DNA from: Clonostachys chloroleuca
Taxonomy: Eukaryota; Ascomycota; Sordariomycetes; Hypocreales; Bionectriaceae
Assembly: GCA_037952775.1 (NCBI GenBank)
Contig: JBANAY010000003.1
Coordinates: 3,968,001-4,032,000 of the forward strand
Direction: 5' to 3'
Length of the DNA stretch: 64,000 bases
This document shows, piece after piece, positions 33,884 to 44,177 of this stretch; within the stretch, counting starts at the first letter, position 1; each line of letters starts with the position of its first letter. Made by a program: the position numbers and the translations under genes. Under the pieces are notes generated by a model that saw only the letters and a list, made by a program, of their open reading frames with translations, searched no databases and was not told the DNA's origin.

Positions 33884-34384
33884 TTAAGCCTTCTTGCCAT
33901 TCTTGAGCTCCTTTCCGACCATCTTCTTCAGACTGTATCCGCGATATTAGTACCATTCATGAGGGCGGGGAGAGGTAGACATACGGAGGGAGCTTTGACT
34001 GGTCGCGCACGAAGTCCTCCTTGCAGAAGCACGCCTCACCAGCCTTTTGGTTGGTCTTGCAGGTACCGCAGTACTGCTGGCTGGACATGCAAGTCAAGCT
34101 CTTGTGGTGGGCCTTGCCAGCACTCTTGCAGACTCCCAGAGAGGGGGCCTATTGTACTTGTCAGTCACATGTCAAGAGCAAACACCACAGTTTAATGCTC
34201 TTCTACTTACACGAGCAAGCAAGTCGCGAGCCTCCACGAAGTAGTCACGAGCGACGAGGTAATCGTCGCGGAGCTCTCGAACAATCATGGCAGGGTCTTC
34301 GCCAGCAAGCTCACGCTCGTAGAGCTGACCAGCAGCCAGAGCGGAGAAGGTAAAGATGGAGAAGATAGCCTTTGTGAAGAGCAT
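33884..34384 (-). CDS. Small secreted six-cysteine protein (effector-like)
   Basis: Three exons (34211-34384, 33985-34148, 33884-33932) give 128 residues with consistent phases; donors GTAAGT and GTATGT. A clear signal peptide MLFTKAIFSIFTFSALAAG is followed by a charged helical propeptide-like segment (IVRELRDDYLVARDYFVEAR DLLAR). The C-terminal part has six cysteines (GVCKSAGKAHHKSLTCM, QQYCGTCKTNQKAGEACFC) and a Lys-rich end. Small size, secretion and six Cys suggest a three-disulfide extracellular protein such as an effector or defence-like peptide. I do not recognise a family and assign no activity. Its flanks are gene-poor. Confidence 0.82.
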
Positions 34385-35642
34385 GTTGGCGGCTGGAAAG
34401 AGGTGAAGATAGAGAAATTTAGGAATAGAATTGATGCTGAAAGCAATGAAAGGTTGAAAGTACTGGTGATGCTACGAGGATAATTTCAAGAAGAGAGGAG
34501 GGACAAAGGTGTTTATTTATCTATCATCTCGACCAACCTTTTCACTTACAAAAATATTTCTTTCCATTCTGATACTGCTATTCATCTTGTTATTGTCAGG
34601 ATGAGAGCTTCCAAACCCGAAGGAACCAAACTAACAGATGCTGCGAGGGTCAATTTTTCATCCTGTGGGATTTGTAGGAATGGAGCCACCGAGAGCATCC
34701 CATGCCGCTTTCCAGAAGGATTCCGCATGACTCCGGTATGCCCTGGCCTCAGAAGATTTCCCCTTGCTCCTCGTTGCGGCAACTGTCAAGTTCCTTGCCA
34801 CTTGCTCATGCCACCTTCTGGATGCAAACCCAAGGAGGGAGACAGACAGTAAATGTAGAGATTACAACTCCTAAATGCGGGCCTTGTTGACAATGTGAAA
34901 GCATTGCTGTGACCATTCTCTCTACTGCGACTAACTGACGAGGAATTGTCGATGCCACTGATCACATTGGACAAACTTTCGACCTCATCCAGCTCTCGCC
35001 ACGAGTAAGTTGTTGCTAAGTATAATCCAGGGGTAGCTCATAATAACACAACGGCATAAGCACAAAAAAAGGTCACAGATGGGGTAACGGTTTTTGAGAG
35101 CCTGTCTAGCATACTAATCCGGCCCTCGTTGCTAGCTACTTTGTACCCCTTCTTGGCATCGAGCACGCAGGATTCTACGCTTGACCGACTGGTAGTTCCG
35201 CCTCTACTTTGTAGGACCTAGACTGCTTGAGGTCTCCGCGCGGCTCATAGAGGTGGCGTTCCCAGCTCCCAGTACGCCGGGACCAGAATCTGGATGCTTA
35301 TGGCCATGGAGCAGATCCACCCCTTCAGGTGCCGCTTACGGACTTCCTATTTCGGGAAGATATGCCGGCATCATTTGAATGCAGTTTTGGGAGCTCCAGG
35401 GATCTCGGCACTTTGCCCACTGAGATGGAGTCTTTAATACTACCAACTTGACGTCACCCTTAATTTGCCGGCACCCATATATTGCCTGGAGCTATGGCCA
35501 GAACTTGTTGGGCAAGCCCCAGAGCCTTGTTTCATATTGAGATGGACTTGGCTTGCTCGAATGAGTATAATTAGAATGGAATGTCACTACTCAACCTGTG
35601 ATAGCTCCACTCGGAAGACAAATCCAATCCCGTTGTTTGACT
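34385..35642. other. Intergenic, no gene seen
   Basis: Promoter of the secreted protein gene and about 1 kb without recognisable coding content. Confidence 0.5.
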
Positions 35643-37253
35643 TTATTCCTCTTCGTTCTCCGGCTCATTATAAACCCACTGGTCAGCCCATTGTATCCTC
35701 GCTAAGGCTTCTCCCGATGTAATGCGCTTATGTGGCTCATGCTGCATCAGCCCGTTCATGACGCTAAGCAGACAGCTAAGCCCTTGATAGTCATCTTCGA
35801 TGAAGTCCGGTTTTTCGAAGTCTTCATCTTTTTCAGTCAGTGTAACAATGAAATGTCTTCGCTGCTCAAAGGTTTTATGTAAAGGCTGAAAGCGCGGTTC
35901 TCCTCTGGCTATAATACATTTAGTCATGCAGAGAAGCAGAGTGGAATGAAGAGAGAATAAAACTCACGCTCCGGATCAAAGCCGGGCCTCTCTTGAACTA
36001 TTTTTATCCATTGGTCATGCCATGCCAATGGGAGTGGCCCCATTACTAAAGCCATGGCATTAATGTGGTTCTGCTTATCGAAAGAGATGCCAAATGGTGT
36101 TTGTCGATAGAATAGTTGGTAAATCTAGTGTGGTGAGCATAGCCAATTGTAGGAGACTGGCGCAAGTGTCTTACCACGCAACCAGCTCTCCACAAGTCAT
36201 GTTGGTGATCAAAAGAGCCAATGAAAAATGTCTCCGGAGATCGTAAGTTGAGGGGTTGGGAAAGTAATGAAACTTTGTTGTTCGACGAAAAGGACTCTCC
36301 CCAGTCTATCAGACGGATACTCTCCTCTGGGCAGTCAAACCAACCGCACCATGTGGCCGCCCGCACCAAATGCTTAGGAAGACACTCAGCTCGCGGTTCT
36401 GAGGCTGAGTATTCTGCAACAGTAGGCTCGCCACCTAGCACTTCTATGAGCTCCTCGTCGTCAACCGCATCTTGGCAGGTGAAAGAAACATTAGAAGGGG
36501 AAATGTCTAAAACGCATTAGTACGATGGCTTTGAACGAAAAACGAAAGATGCATGGGACTCCATGCCTCCGTGAACGATTCCCCAAAGCCTTAGGGTTTC
36601 AACAGCCTCTAGGAGTTGACGCGAGGATCTGAGTATGGTATCTGGTCGGAAGGTTTCGACCTCTTGGTAGTCAGGGTCATCCCAAGGGATCATGGCATCA
36701 AACACTCGTATCATCTGTTCTATAGATGGCCCCAGAAGCTCAGTCACGAGACAGGTATGAGTTCCATTCGGGCCAACGTGTTGGAAGTAGTTTAGCAGGC
36801 GACTAAAACATCTTGACTTGGTAGATCCGTGGGTTGTGTACTTATGCTCGAGTAACTTCATGGCCTTAATCTCCGGGTCCTGTTCAATATCGTCCGAAAA
36901 TGCTTTGGCTTGCTTAATCTTTAAAGCGACCCATTGACTAGAAGAGAGTTTAAGAGATATTAGTAGCGAACAGACTTCATAAGCGATCAGACCTCGTACT
37001 TTTCGCGACTATCTCTTGCCAGCCAGACAGTTGCATTGCCACCAAACCCAAGTTTATGTCTAACGGTGTATCTTCCGTCATAAAACCTGTCACCAAGAAT
37101 CACAGGGTGGAAGCCATTTCTGAGATACTTCTCGAGCGGCTCATGTGGAAAGATGTTAACAATCTCCTCATATCGGTCATCCCACCCATAACCTCGAGAA
37201 TTCTCAGGCAATGGCGCCCTCAGCGGCTTCAAAGGTTCGGGCTCTTCCGACAT
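35643..37253 (-). CDS. SRPK-like protein kinase with a GC-AG intron
   Basis: Five exons (37000-37253, 36567-36937, 36175-36506, 35968-36124, 35643-35908) give 459 residues, all phases consistent. The N-terminus SRGYGWDDRYEEIVNIFPHE PLEKYLRNGFHPVILGDRFY matches fungal SRPK-like kinases. Kinase motifs are the glycine loop LGFGGNATVWLARD, VALKIKQ for the ATP lysine, GIVHGDISPSN in place of HRD-x4-N, IDWGES in place of DFG, and RSPETFFIG for the APE region. Asp, Asn and Lys needed for catalysis are present, so it could be active though divergent. The intron that splits the HGD motif (36507-36566) begins GC, not GT, but has a perfect TACTAAT branch and TTTTAG acceptor. Start at 37253 (MSEEPEPLKPLRAPLPENSR); an upstream in-frame ATG exists at 37370. 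Confidence 0.85.
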
Positions 37254-37370
37254 AACGCAATGATACTGCTCGAACGGTCCTGAATGACGTAAAGCGAAGA
37301 GTAGTAGTGATTTGTTGTCCGTTGCTGTCTGCTGACAATTCTCCAAGAAAAAAGAAAAAAAAAGAGGCAC

Positions 37371-38209
37371 ATCAGCAGGCAGCAGTCTCCACTCCAGATT
37401 CCGCAGCTATGATTAATAAGACTGAGGGTAAAGTACATACCTAAATAACCATATAGGCACGTTGCCCATCTGGATTCAATGCATGATTAAGGATGGCAAG
37501 TTCGTTCAGACATTTTTTCTTGCAAAGTCGTTTCTCCCCAATCGCCCCTGGCGGGAATCGAAGAAGACAGCATGAGCTGCGGGAAAGTCTATGTTCGTGA
37601 GATGCTAGAAACCGTACAAAAGAAGCATCGATTGTGCTAACATAATGATAGAAATACACGGTGATTAAAGATTCAGATTGCACCAATTTGCACCGAAAAT
37701 CGTGGATTTCCATGGGCTTCCTTACTCACTAACGCGCATATGTTACGATGCAGTTCATACCACACCCACTTATGCTAGATATTAGTAAACGCTATGTTGC
37801 AACGCAAATTTAAGATTGGAATTCTGAAATAGCAAAAATTTTGTACGGAAGTGTTCAATTCCGGTCGCAGTAAGCCACGTAAAGGGGCTGTACGCTGACC
37901 AAAGGCTGCGGCACAGACCAGGATTGTGGCATATTTTTAGGCATCTTACCCAAACTCCATCAACTGTCGCGAGATTCGCACCCAGAAATAGACTCGATTC
38001 AATGTGAATGCCGATGTTTTCTATATTAGTTGCAGGTCTTCCTTTCCAGGTCCTCGATGAGTTTTGATATCTACCCAACAGTCAATCTTGTGAAGCCGCC
38101 GTCCGGTTGCATCGCCATGATTCAATATAGTGTGCCCTCTACCGACTGCTTTATACAAATATTCCAACCTTACCCTCGAAATTCCGGCTGATACGCTACA
38201 CACATCACC
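37371..38209. other. Intergenic, no gene seen
   Basis: A minus-strand frame of 90 codons at 37441-37713 has no recognised features. A TTATACAAAT stretch near 38150 may be the core promoter of the next small gene. Confidence 0.45.
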
Positions 38210-38389
38210 ATGGTTTGCCTCAAGTCTATGGCCTTTTTCCTGTTGGCGCTGGCATCTGCCTCGTCAGCTGCCCCTACAAATCCAGACTCAATCGCTTCTC
38301 GAAACGACAACCAATGCGGCCGCGAAGTCTGCGGTCCGAGTGAACATTGCATCCGCTCGAAATTGGGGCTGTCGTGTATCGGCGTTTAA
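38210..38389 (+). CDS. 59-residue secreted cysteine-rich protein
   Basis: A very short gene read directly from the sequence: ATG at 38210 in a good CACCATGG context, 59 codons, stop at 38387-38389. The first 21 residues (MVCLKSMAFFLLALASASSA) are a textbook signal peptide. The mature part ends NQCGREVCGPSEHCIRSKLG LSC IGV, with four cysteines spaced C-x4-C-x5-C-x8-C, two probable disulfides. No intron is needed. Such peptides are often effectors, antimicrobial or inhibitor-like, but I recognise no family and claim no activity. No neighbouring gene within 500 bases supports a pathway. Confidence 0.7.
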   Translation: MVCLKSMAFFLLALASASSAAPTNPDSIASRNDNQCGREVCGPSEHCIRSKLGLSCIGV

Positions 38390-40015
38390 AATCAGGGAAA
38401 TTCGGAGCATGGCCGAGACTCGACATATTACTTTCAGTTGATATGGGCAGCGAAACAATTTTTGGATAAATATGGCTTGGCGTATGATGAAAAGGATGGC
38501 GCTTGGTGAGGCCCTAGCAAATTATTTAGTGTTTTGGATATTGGCGGCTTCCGAGATCGGTTTGGGGATTCTTCTCGGTAAAGGCGTTACGGGCAGTAAA
38601 TTCTCAGTTCTAAGGCATTGCCTTTTCTGAATGGCATAGCTGAATGCGCAACAATCTTCTATCCTCTTCAACTAATAGTGATTCTAATGAGCTTACGCAA
38701 ATCAAAGAGTTTGACCAGCTATGATAGCTCAACTCTTGAATCTTCGGTGTTGTACTCTACCAAATTCGCGAAACACCATTATAGCAAATCAGACTACGAG
38801 ATGTTAAGCGAACAGAAATGAAATGCCTTTCCTTTGCCTTTCCTTTGCCCCTCGCACCTCTGAAGTCTTGCAGGAGCTCTGGTCGACGGTTCACAAGACA
38901 ATACCCGACTTGAGTGAGAAAGATCTCGAGGCAGTCTATAGAATCATTCAAATCACCGACTGTCGGTTGATATTTTAGGAAATCCTTGAACATCTCGTCT
39001 ATCAGACTGGCCATAACAGAGCCGACAGAGCACAGATTGGAGTCAGACGAGCGAATAAGTGGAAGAAGCAAGGTTAGACGGCCCCTAATAGACGCCGATC
39101 GCAGATACGCCTCTGTCTCCCATGGCGCCTGTTTACGAAGCGATTATCGGGCTTCATGTGGTGAGACTTCCAAGGTTTTACATCCTCAGCGCGCCTAAAC
39201 ACAGATGTGGCAACCAGCTGAGCCCATTAATATGTTCTCCATTGCACGTTGATAGCTCCTAATAGTATCTTATGCGGACAGATAAGGGCAACTCACCCAA
39301 CGCGAGAGAAGCCATTAAACATTGCTGCGGACCTCGGCCTTAACGACAACGATATCGAGGCGATCCTTGCCAAATCCATAAACAACCGTCTCGAGTGTGA
39401 GCTCAATCCCTGCGATCTCAATCGTTCACTTCGCAATGCTAGGCTTAAATCCTTTGCCCAGTTCAGGTGAAAATTTTTGCTGCTATTTCTGAAGCATCCA
39501 TGCTCATGTTTTATATGAACGATACATTAGCTCCAGTCGATAAATTGTATGAAGTGAGTACATGATACATTTAGAATTGAACCTGATCTCTGTCCTGACT
39601 GACTTGGTCACTCGCTAGCGATAACTTCGAGCACGCATAGAAACCTGATAAATCAAATTCCTCCATCGCCTTCAAACATTCAAGCTCTTAATATACTCTG
39701 CAACAAAACCTCTTCCTCCATAGCCTTAGCCAAGCTGCTTTCCACATAACCTTTCGACGAATTCCTTAGTATCAACCTCTACGGGAGGCTTAGGGCTTGA
39801 TGGGTTTTTCTTGATCATGGCAATAGTCTTCCCTTAAGGTTGATTGTAGCAAATTACCGCCTGTATGGAGCAGGTCCAGAAATATGCTTCCTGGTTCTTT
39901 AATCGTGGGCCTTCATATCAACCCGGTTGGGTTGCTTGTTGACGGTATTCTTTGGGCCAGTAATGACTCTCTCTCCGAAGTTAATTGAAGCACCTCAACG
40001 AACTTTGAGGGGAAG
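38390..40015. other. Intergenic with two coding-like fragments
   Basis: No complete gene. Minus strand 38757-39140 reads APWETEAYLRSASIRGRLTL, LLPLIRSSDSNLCSVGSVMA and DSIDCLEIFLTQVGYCLVN, preceded by an acceptor-like TAAACAG. Plus strand about 39302-39470 reads KPLNIAADLGLNDNDIEAIL AKSINNRLE and stops. Both look protein-like but have no resolved start or partner exons. They are probably decayed genes. Confidence 0.35.
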
Positions 40016-40255
40016 CTAAAAATCATCAAAGTCGCGCTCATCCAGTTCGTCCTCGAAGTCACGCTCATCCAACTCCTCATCGAAGTCGCGATCATGGAGC
40101 TCATCATCGAAGTCGCGTGCTGAGAACTCCTCTGTATCAGGTCTCTCCACAGGAGAGAGATCGTTGCTAGCTTCGTCAATTCCCAGAGCGAGTCCCCGGC
40201 TGGCTAGGCCAAGCCAGAGAAGTCCTGCGAGGCTCAGGTTCTTGATACCGACCAT
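40016..40255 (-). CDS. Secreted protein ending in acidic RDF tandem repeats
   Basis: A 79-residue protein when started at the ATG at 40255 (MVGIKNLSLAGLLWLGLASR), which gives a clean signal peptide; an in-frame ATG at 40279 would add eight residues. After cleavage comes a short acidic spacer (IDEASNDLSPVERPDTEEFS A), then nine-residue units RDFDDELHD, RDFDEELDE, RDFEDELDE and a final partial RDFDDF. The DNA repeats with a 27-base period. The product is strongly acidic and cysteine-free. Repeats after a signal peptide recall fungal repeat-precursor peptides (dikaritin RiPPs, repellent-like proteins), but the dibasic KR cleavage sites of those are missing and no DUF3328/UstY-type gene is in the window. 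Function unknown. Confidence 0.75.
   Translation of the reverse strand: MVGIKNLSLAGLLWLGLASRGLALGIDEASNDLSPVERPDTEEFSARDFDDELHDRDFDEELDERDFEDELDERDFDDF
40022..40120 (-). repeat. 27-bp coding tandem repeat, about 3.5 copies
   Basis: Units encoding RDF-[DE]-[DE]-[ED]-L-[DH]-[DE] in the secreted acidic protein. Copies differ at a few bases, mostly in third positions or Asp/Glu swaps. Confidence 0.8.
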
Positions 40256-40279
40256 GTTGGCTGTTATGAACAGGGACAT

Positions 40280-41652
40280 ATGAAGAAAAAAAGGATTTAT
40301 TATAATGAATGAATAAAGTCTAGAAGCCCAGCGTCAAGAAGTTGATGTTGTTGTTGTTTGAGAGTTGAGGGTATGCTTTTGTTGGGAATTAGAGTGAACA
40401 TATCCTCCACTTAAATAATTTTCTTTCGTACGGAAGAGTTAAAGAGAGTTGAGTTTTTCTAACAATAGCCACTAGCGTAAGTATAATGAAACTGAGATCC
40501 TCCAAATGGATGGATACTGTAGGATTCGCCTTCTGTGCTCCCCTTCACAGCACAGATTTGCTGTGAAGAGCAGAATCTCCCGAGGATTAACTGAACCGAG
40601 CGCCCGTGCCAACCACGTTCTGCTTGTTCTAGCTTCTTGAAAGGGATTAGCTAACAGTCTGTATCATCTAAATGCCAACTCTACACCGAATCCCACGAGA
40701 TGTCGATGTTGAGTCAGGGAACATCGCTATATTTAACCCCCCATGATATGTACAAGGGAGGATGCGACCTCGGTCGGATATCTATTCTCTAAAACAAGGA
40801 AATCGTCCAAACGAAAACACTACATCTCATCAATCGCTCATTGATACATGTAGGCTTCGACCAAGTTAGCGGTAGTGTTGGTGAAAGATTTGTGACCTCG
40901 AAATATGATGCCCAGGATTCAGGGCCCAGCTTCTCTCCGTAACCGAAATTATCGCCACCCTGATCATAGATCATGATCTTATGCATCTCATTACCCTATA
41001 GGTTAGATTGAGGCTAAGAGAAGAGAATATTCATTCGATTTTAAAACGCGGCTGAAGTCTCCAGCTAGGAGGAGCGACTGTAACGATTCTGGATTAGGGG
41101 GATTCGCATATTTAGTAGGAGTTGTGAGATATCTTGTACGCCTTTAAGGCTACCCATATTACAAGAAGATACCCTCAGTTGACAGGCAAGTCTTACACGT
41201 ATTGAGCAATGTGGTGGTGTTGATTCGAACGCTGAGTCAAGAATTTCGAGACCCTGGTTCCCTTATCTCCTGTTACAGGGAGAACGGCATCAGTTAAAGC
41301 TCTTCAGATGCAGAAGTTCCGCAACGCCCTGGGCTAGAAACAGATTCAGGTTCAATTACTTATAGCAGAAGGGAACTGGAAGAAGGTCTGCGCTTGCGTT
41401 GCTGACGGCGTCATAGCCTAGATAACCAGGATGCTTTCAACAGTGTAGGGTAAGCATTAACTGCCCCTGATCTACCTATTTTTTTTTAAGGTCTGATTCA
41501 TGTCAACTGGTGGGTCAAAAAACTTCGCCACTTCAACTGAAACAATCAATTGTTGAATTCGCCTCACTGGGCATCACTTTTCGGGCTGAGGACAGCGCAG
41601 TCTCGAGACCATTCCCTCATGGGCAAGCGAAATCGCGTGCGGGGTCTCCAAG
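40280..41652. other. Intergenic, contains a perfect hairpin
   Basis: Promoter region of the acidic-repeat gene and of the HET gene. A minus-strand frame at 40789-40986 (DQGGDNFGYGEKLGPESWAS Y) looks protein-like but is short and unrecognised. Confidence 0.4.
40543..40568. repeat. Perfect inverted repeat, 10-bp arms
   Basis: CTTCACAGCA and TGCTGTGAAG around a six-base CAGATT loop, about 290 nt upstream of the acidic-repeat gene start. It could be a protein-binding palindrome or RNA hairpin. Confidence 0.8.
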
Positions 41653-43479
41653 ATGAGGCTGCTCAATACGACAACACTGAAAGTCAAGGAGTTTAACCAT
41701 CCAATTCCGTCGTATGGCATCCTCAGTCACACGTGGGAGGAAGATGAGGTCCTGTTCCAAGATGTGATGAACGGGGTCTGCCAGCTGAAGAAAGGATACC
41801 AGAAGATTGTCGGCTTCTGCCGCAAAGCAAAAGAGTGCGATCTGGAGTGGGTATGGGTCGACACTCTGTGCATCGACAAGAGTAGCTCTGCCGAGCTGTC
41901 GGAAGCCATTAATTCGATGTACAAGTGGTATGAGGCATCTACCGTCTGCTTCGCATATCTGTCAGATGTACGCATCAAGGGCGACGCAGAAAGTCGCAGC
42001 GCCTCAGCTTCGGGGCCGGTGAATAAACCATTCACCTTCTCGGAAGCATCACGGAGTCGCTGGTTCACAAGAGGGTGGACGTTGCAAGAATTGATTGCCC
42101 CGAAATATGTTGAATTCTACACGTATTCATGGGAGGAAATTGGCACAAAATCCAGTATGATAGGGATGTTGGCGAAACGAACTGGCATTCCGGAGGATGT
42201 ACTGCGGGGAGGAAGTCCCCTCGTGCATAATGTGGCCGAGCGCATGTCCTGGGCGTCTAAAAGACAGACTACGAGGGAAGAGGATATGGCATACTGTCTC
42301 CTTGGGCTGTTTGGGATCAACATGCCTCTCTTGTACGGCGAAGGAGTCAAAGCCTTTTATCGTCTCCAAGAGCAGATTTTGAGGCAACAAGAGGACTACA
42401 CCATGTTCACGTGGATCGCACCGCCCAAGCTTGATGTTGAGCCCGATTCCATGGTTCGCGGTGCTTGGGCGTCAGCGCCGTCAGAGTTTCCTCTCATGAA
42501 AAGGTCTACTCATGTGAAGTGGTCAAGTCAGCGGACTATATCAGAACCAATCCTCTCAACAGCCAATGACAAGACTCCAGAGACGCAGAGAAAGCTCGAG
42601 ATGGTGTATCATGTCGACTTTAAGAGAGTCGTTCAATATTCATACCGTGATATTCATGAGAGTTTTGGACACCAAGAGCCACCCGTGGTTACCAGCCGAG
42701 GGCTTCAGATCTGGCTTCCCATTCTTGAAGTCAAAAACACCCATCCTTATTGGGCTCATCTGACACCAATGGAGAGACAATTGGCGTCAAATCGGCTCGC
42801 CTGGACTTATTGTAAGCTAGATGACCGTCTACTATGCCTAGCTTTAGATTCGTCCGCTGCAGAGCCTCGATCCCATTTTCGTATCTTCCCTGCTTCACTT
42901 GTCAGTGTGGATGCTTCTCTTGAGCATTGCTTCAAGGTCTTGCGGCTTTACATGCACCCGGGTGGCCTGGTCCAATTCGGTCGACGCCAAGACCCAGAGC
43001 AGTCTACGAATGGCACTTGGATAAATTTCATTCCACGTAAGAGGAGTCTGACGCTGCTACGGTCGTATCCTGTCCGGGCTACCCAGAATCTACATCGATT
43101 TCCCCACGAGGGAAATTTCATTTTGATTATGAGCTGTTGCCTGAAAGTAGATGAAACAAACAGCTATCTTCTTATCGCATGTGGTAGTTTTAGAGATCAT
43201 CACTGGTGTACACTGGAAGAAAAGCCCGAACTTAGTGATGAGGTTGGGCTAACCAAGCAGTATGCTGATCTTAAGGGGAAGCCAAAAGCTGACTTTACCT
43301 TCTTGCCTGATAGAGTGGCCATGACCTGCTCGAAGGTGCCTCGTTTGGTGCTCACCGTCTCTATGCGGAGAGAACCAGGATCTAGATATCGTCTGGAAAT
43401 TGATGAGTACAACACGGACAGTGGAAAACTATGGGTGGACTCCTATCTGTCCCAGCCTACATCAGACACATCCGGGTGA
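41653..43479 (+). CDS. HET-domain protein (HET-E/HET-D type)
   Basis: A 608-residue single-exon protein. The heterokaryon-incompatibility domain spans about residues 1-240: MRLLNTTTLKVKEF, YGILSHTWEEDEVLFQDV, LEWVWVDTLCIDKSSSAELS EAINSMYKWY, FAYLSDV, SRWFTRGWTLQELIAPKYVE and MAYCLLGLFGINMPLLYGEG VKAFYRLQEQI. These are hallmarks of the HET-E/D subtype, followed by an unassigned C-terminal half instead of NACHT-WD40. HET domains trigger cell death in non-self recognition, and the family is TIR-like in function. Here the partner is unknown. A second, different HET gene lies 2.4 kb downstream on the same strand. Confidence 0.94.
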   Translation: MRLLNTTTLKVKEFNHPIPSYGILSHTWEEDEVLFQDVMNGVCQLKKGYQKIVGFCRKAKECDLEWVWVDTLCIDKSSSAELSEAINSMYKWYEASTVCFAYLSDVRIKGDAESRSASASGPVNKPFTFSEASRSRWFTRGWTLQELIAPKYVEFYTYSWEEIGTKSSMIGMLAKRTGIPEDVLRGGSPLVHNVAERMSWASKRQTTREEDMAYCLLGLFGINMPLLYGEGVKAFYRLQEQILRQQEDYTMFTWIAPPKLDVEPDSMVRGAWASAPSEFPLMKRSTHVKWSSQRTISEPILSTANDKTPETQRKLEMVYHVDFKRVVQYSYRDIHESFGHQEPPVVTSRGLQIWLPILEVKNTHPYWAHLTPMERQLASNRLAWTYCKLDDRLLCLALDSSAAEPRSHFRIFPASLVSVDASLEHCFKVLRLYMHPGGLVQFGRRQDPEQSTNGTWINFIPRKRSLTLLRSYPVRATQNLHRFPHEGNFILIMSCCLKVDETNSYLLIACGSFRDHHWCTLEEKPELSDEVGLTKQYADLKGKPKADFTFLPDRVAMTCSKVPRLVLTVSMRREPGSRYRLEIDEYNTDSGKLWVDSYLSQPTSDTSG

Positions 43480-44067
43480 ATATAGCTCATCTAAATGACG
43501 CACAGAACACTTGCTCAAGTGAATTGCGCGTAATACACTTCAATATCCAGATCATTTGGTGAAAATGTTAAGGATCCTGTTTCTGACATGGCTTTTCACT
43601 TGTATGATACAGAGCGGATAGATCCGTATTATTTCGGCAAGCAAGCTCCATCACTAAGGTCAGACATGCCAAAAGGCATCTCTATGAATAAATTCAATTT
43701 AGAGACAGATTCCGTCCAAACGTCGTATGGTGTTGCGATCATCGGAGCTCCTCGACATGGGCAACTCCACCCTCGGGCTTGAGAGAGTACCGACCTCCGA
43801 ACAACACGTCACAACGATCCCAAAGATCCTTCCCAGAAGCCATAGGATATCTGGGGGTTTTTATTTTGGGGTTCTTATACGTAAGAGCAGAGAAGAAGCC
43901 AGAATTTAGGTTACATCCTTAAGTCCGAAGTTATCACCGGGCATAGGTGTTAAGCCCATAACGCCTGAACTCAAAGTGAATTGGCCAATGGTAGCTTGGA
44001 AGCCTCCAATACTTAAGGCGGAGAGCAGTAGCTCTTACGTTTCATGGCTATGCAGAGTTGGTGCAGA
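43480..44067. other. Intergenic, no gene seen
   Basis: Promoter of the dehydrogenase gene; no coding content recognised. Confidence 0.5.
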
Positions 44068-44075
44068 TATAAATA
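44068..44075 (+). promoter_or_regulatory. TATA box of the short-chain dehydrogenase gene
   Basis: TATAAATA about 105 nt upstream of the dehydrogenase start codon. Confidence 0.5.
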
Positions 44076-44177
44076 CACGGGAGACCCCGCGGGCGGCCAA
44101 CTTTAGACGTCCTTCTCTTCCACGTACCAAGTGGTAACATATATGTTTGAGTTTGATATTATCCTTCTAATCTCAAA

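Noticed and set aside
40016..40255. Classical dikaritin RiPP precursor
   Set aside because: Repeats lack KR processing sites and no DUF3328 oxidase gene is found in the window, so only a looser comparison is justified.
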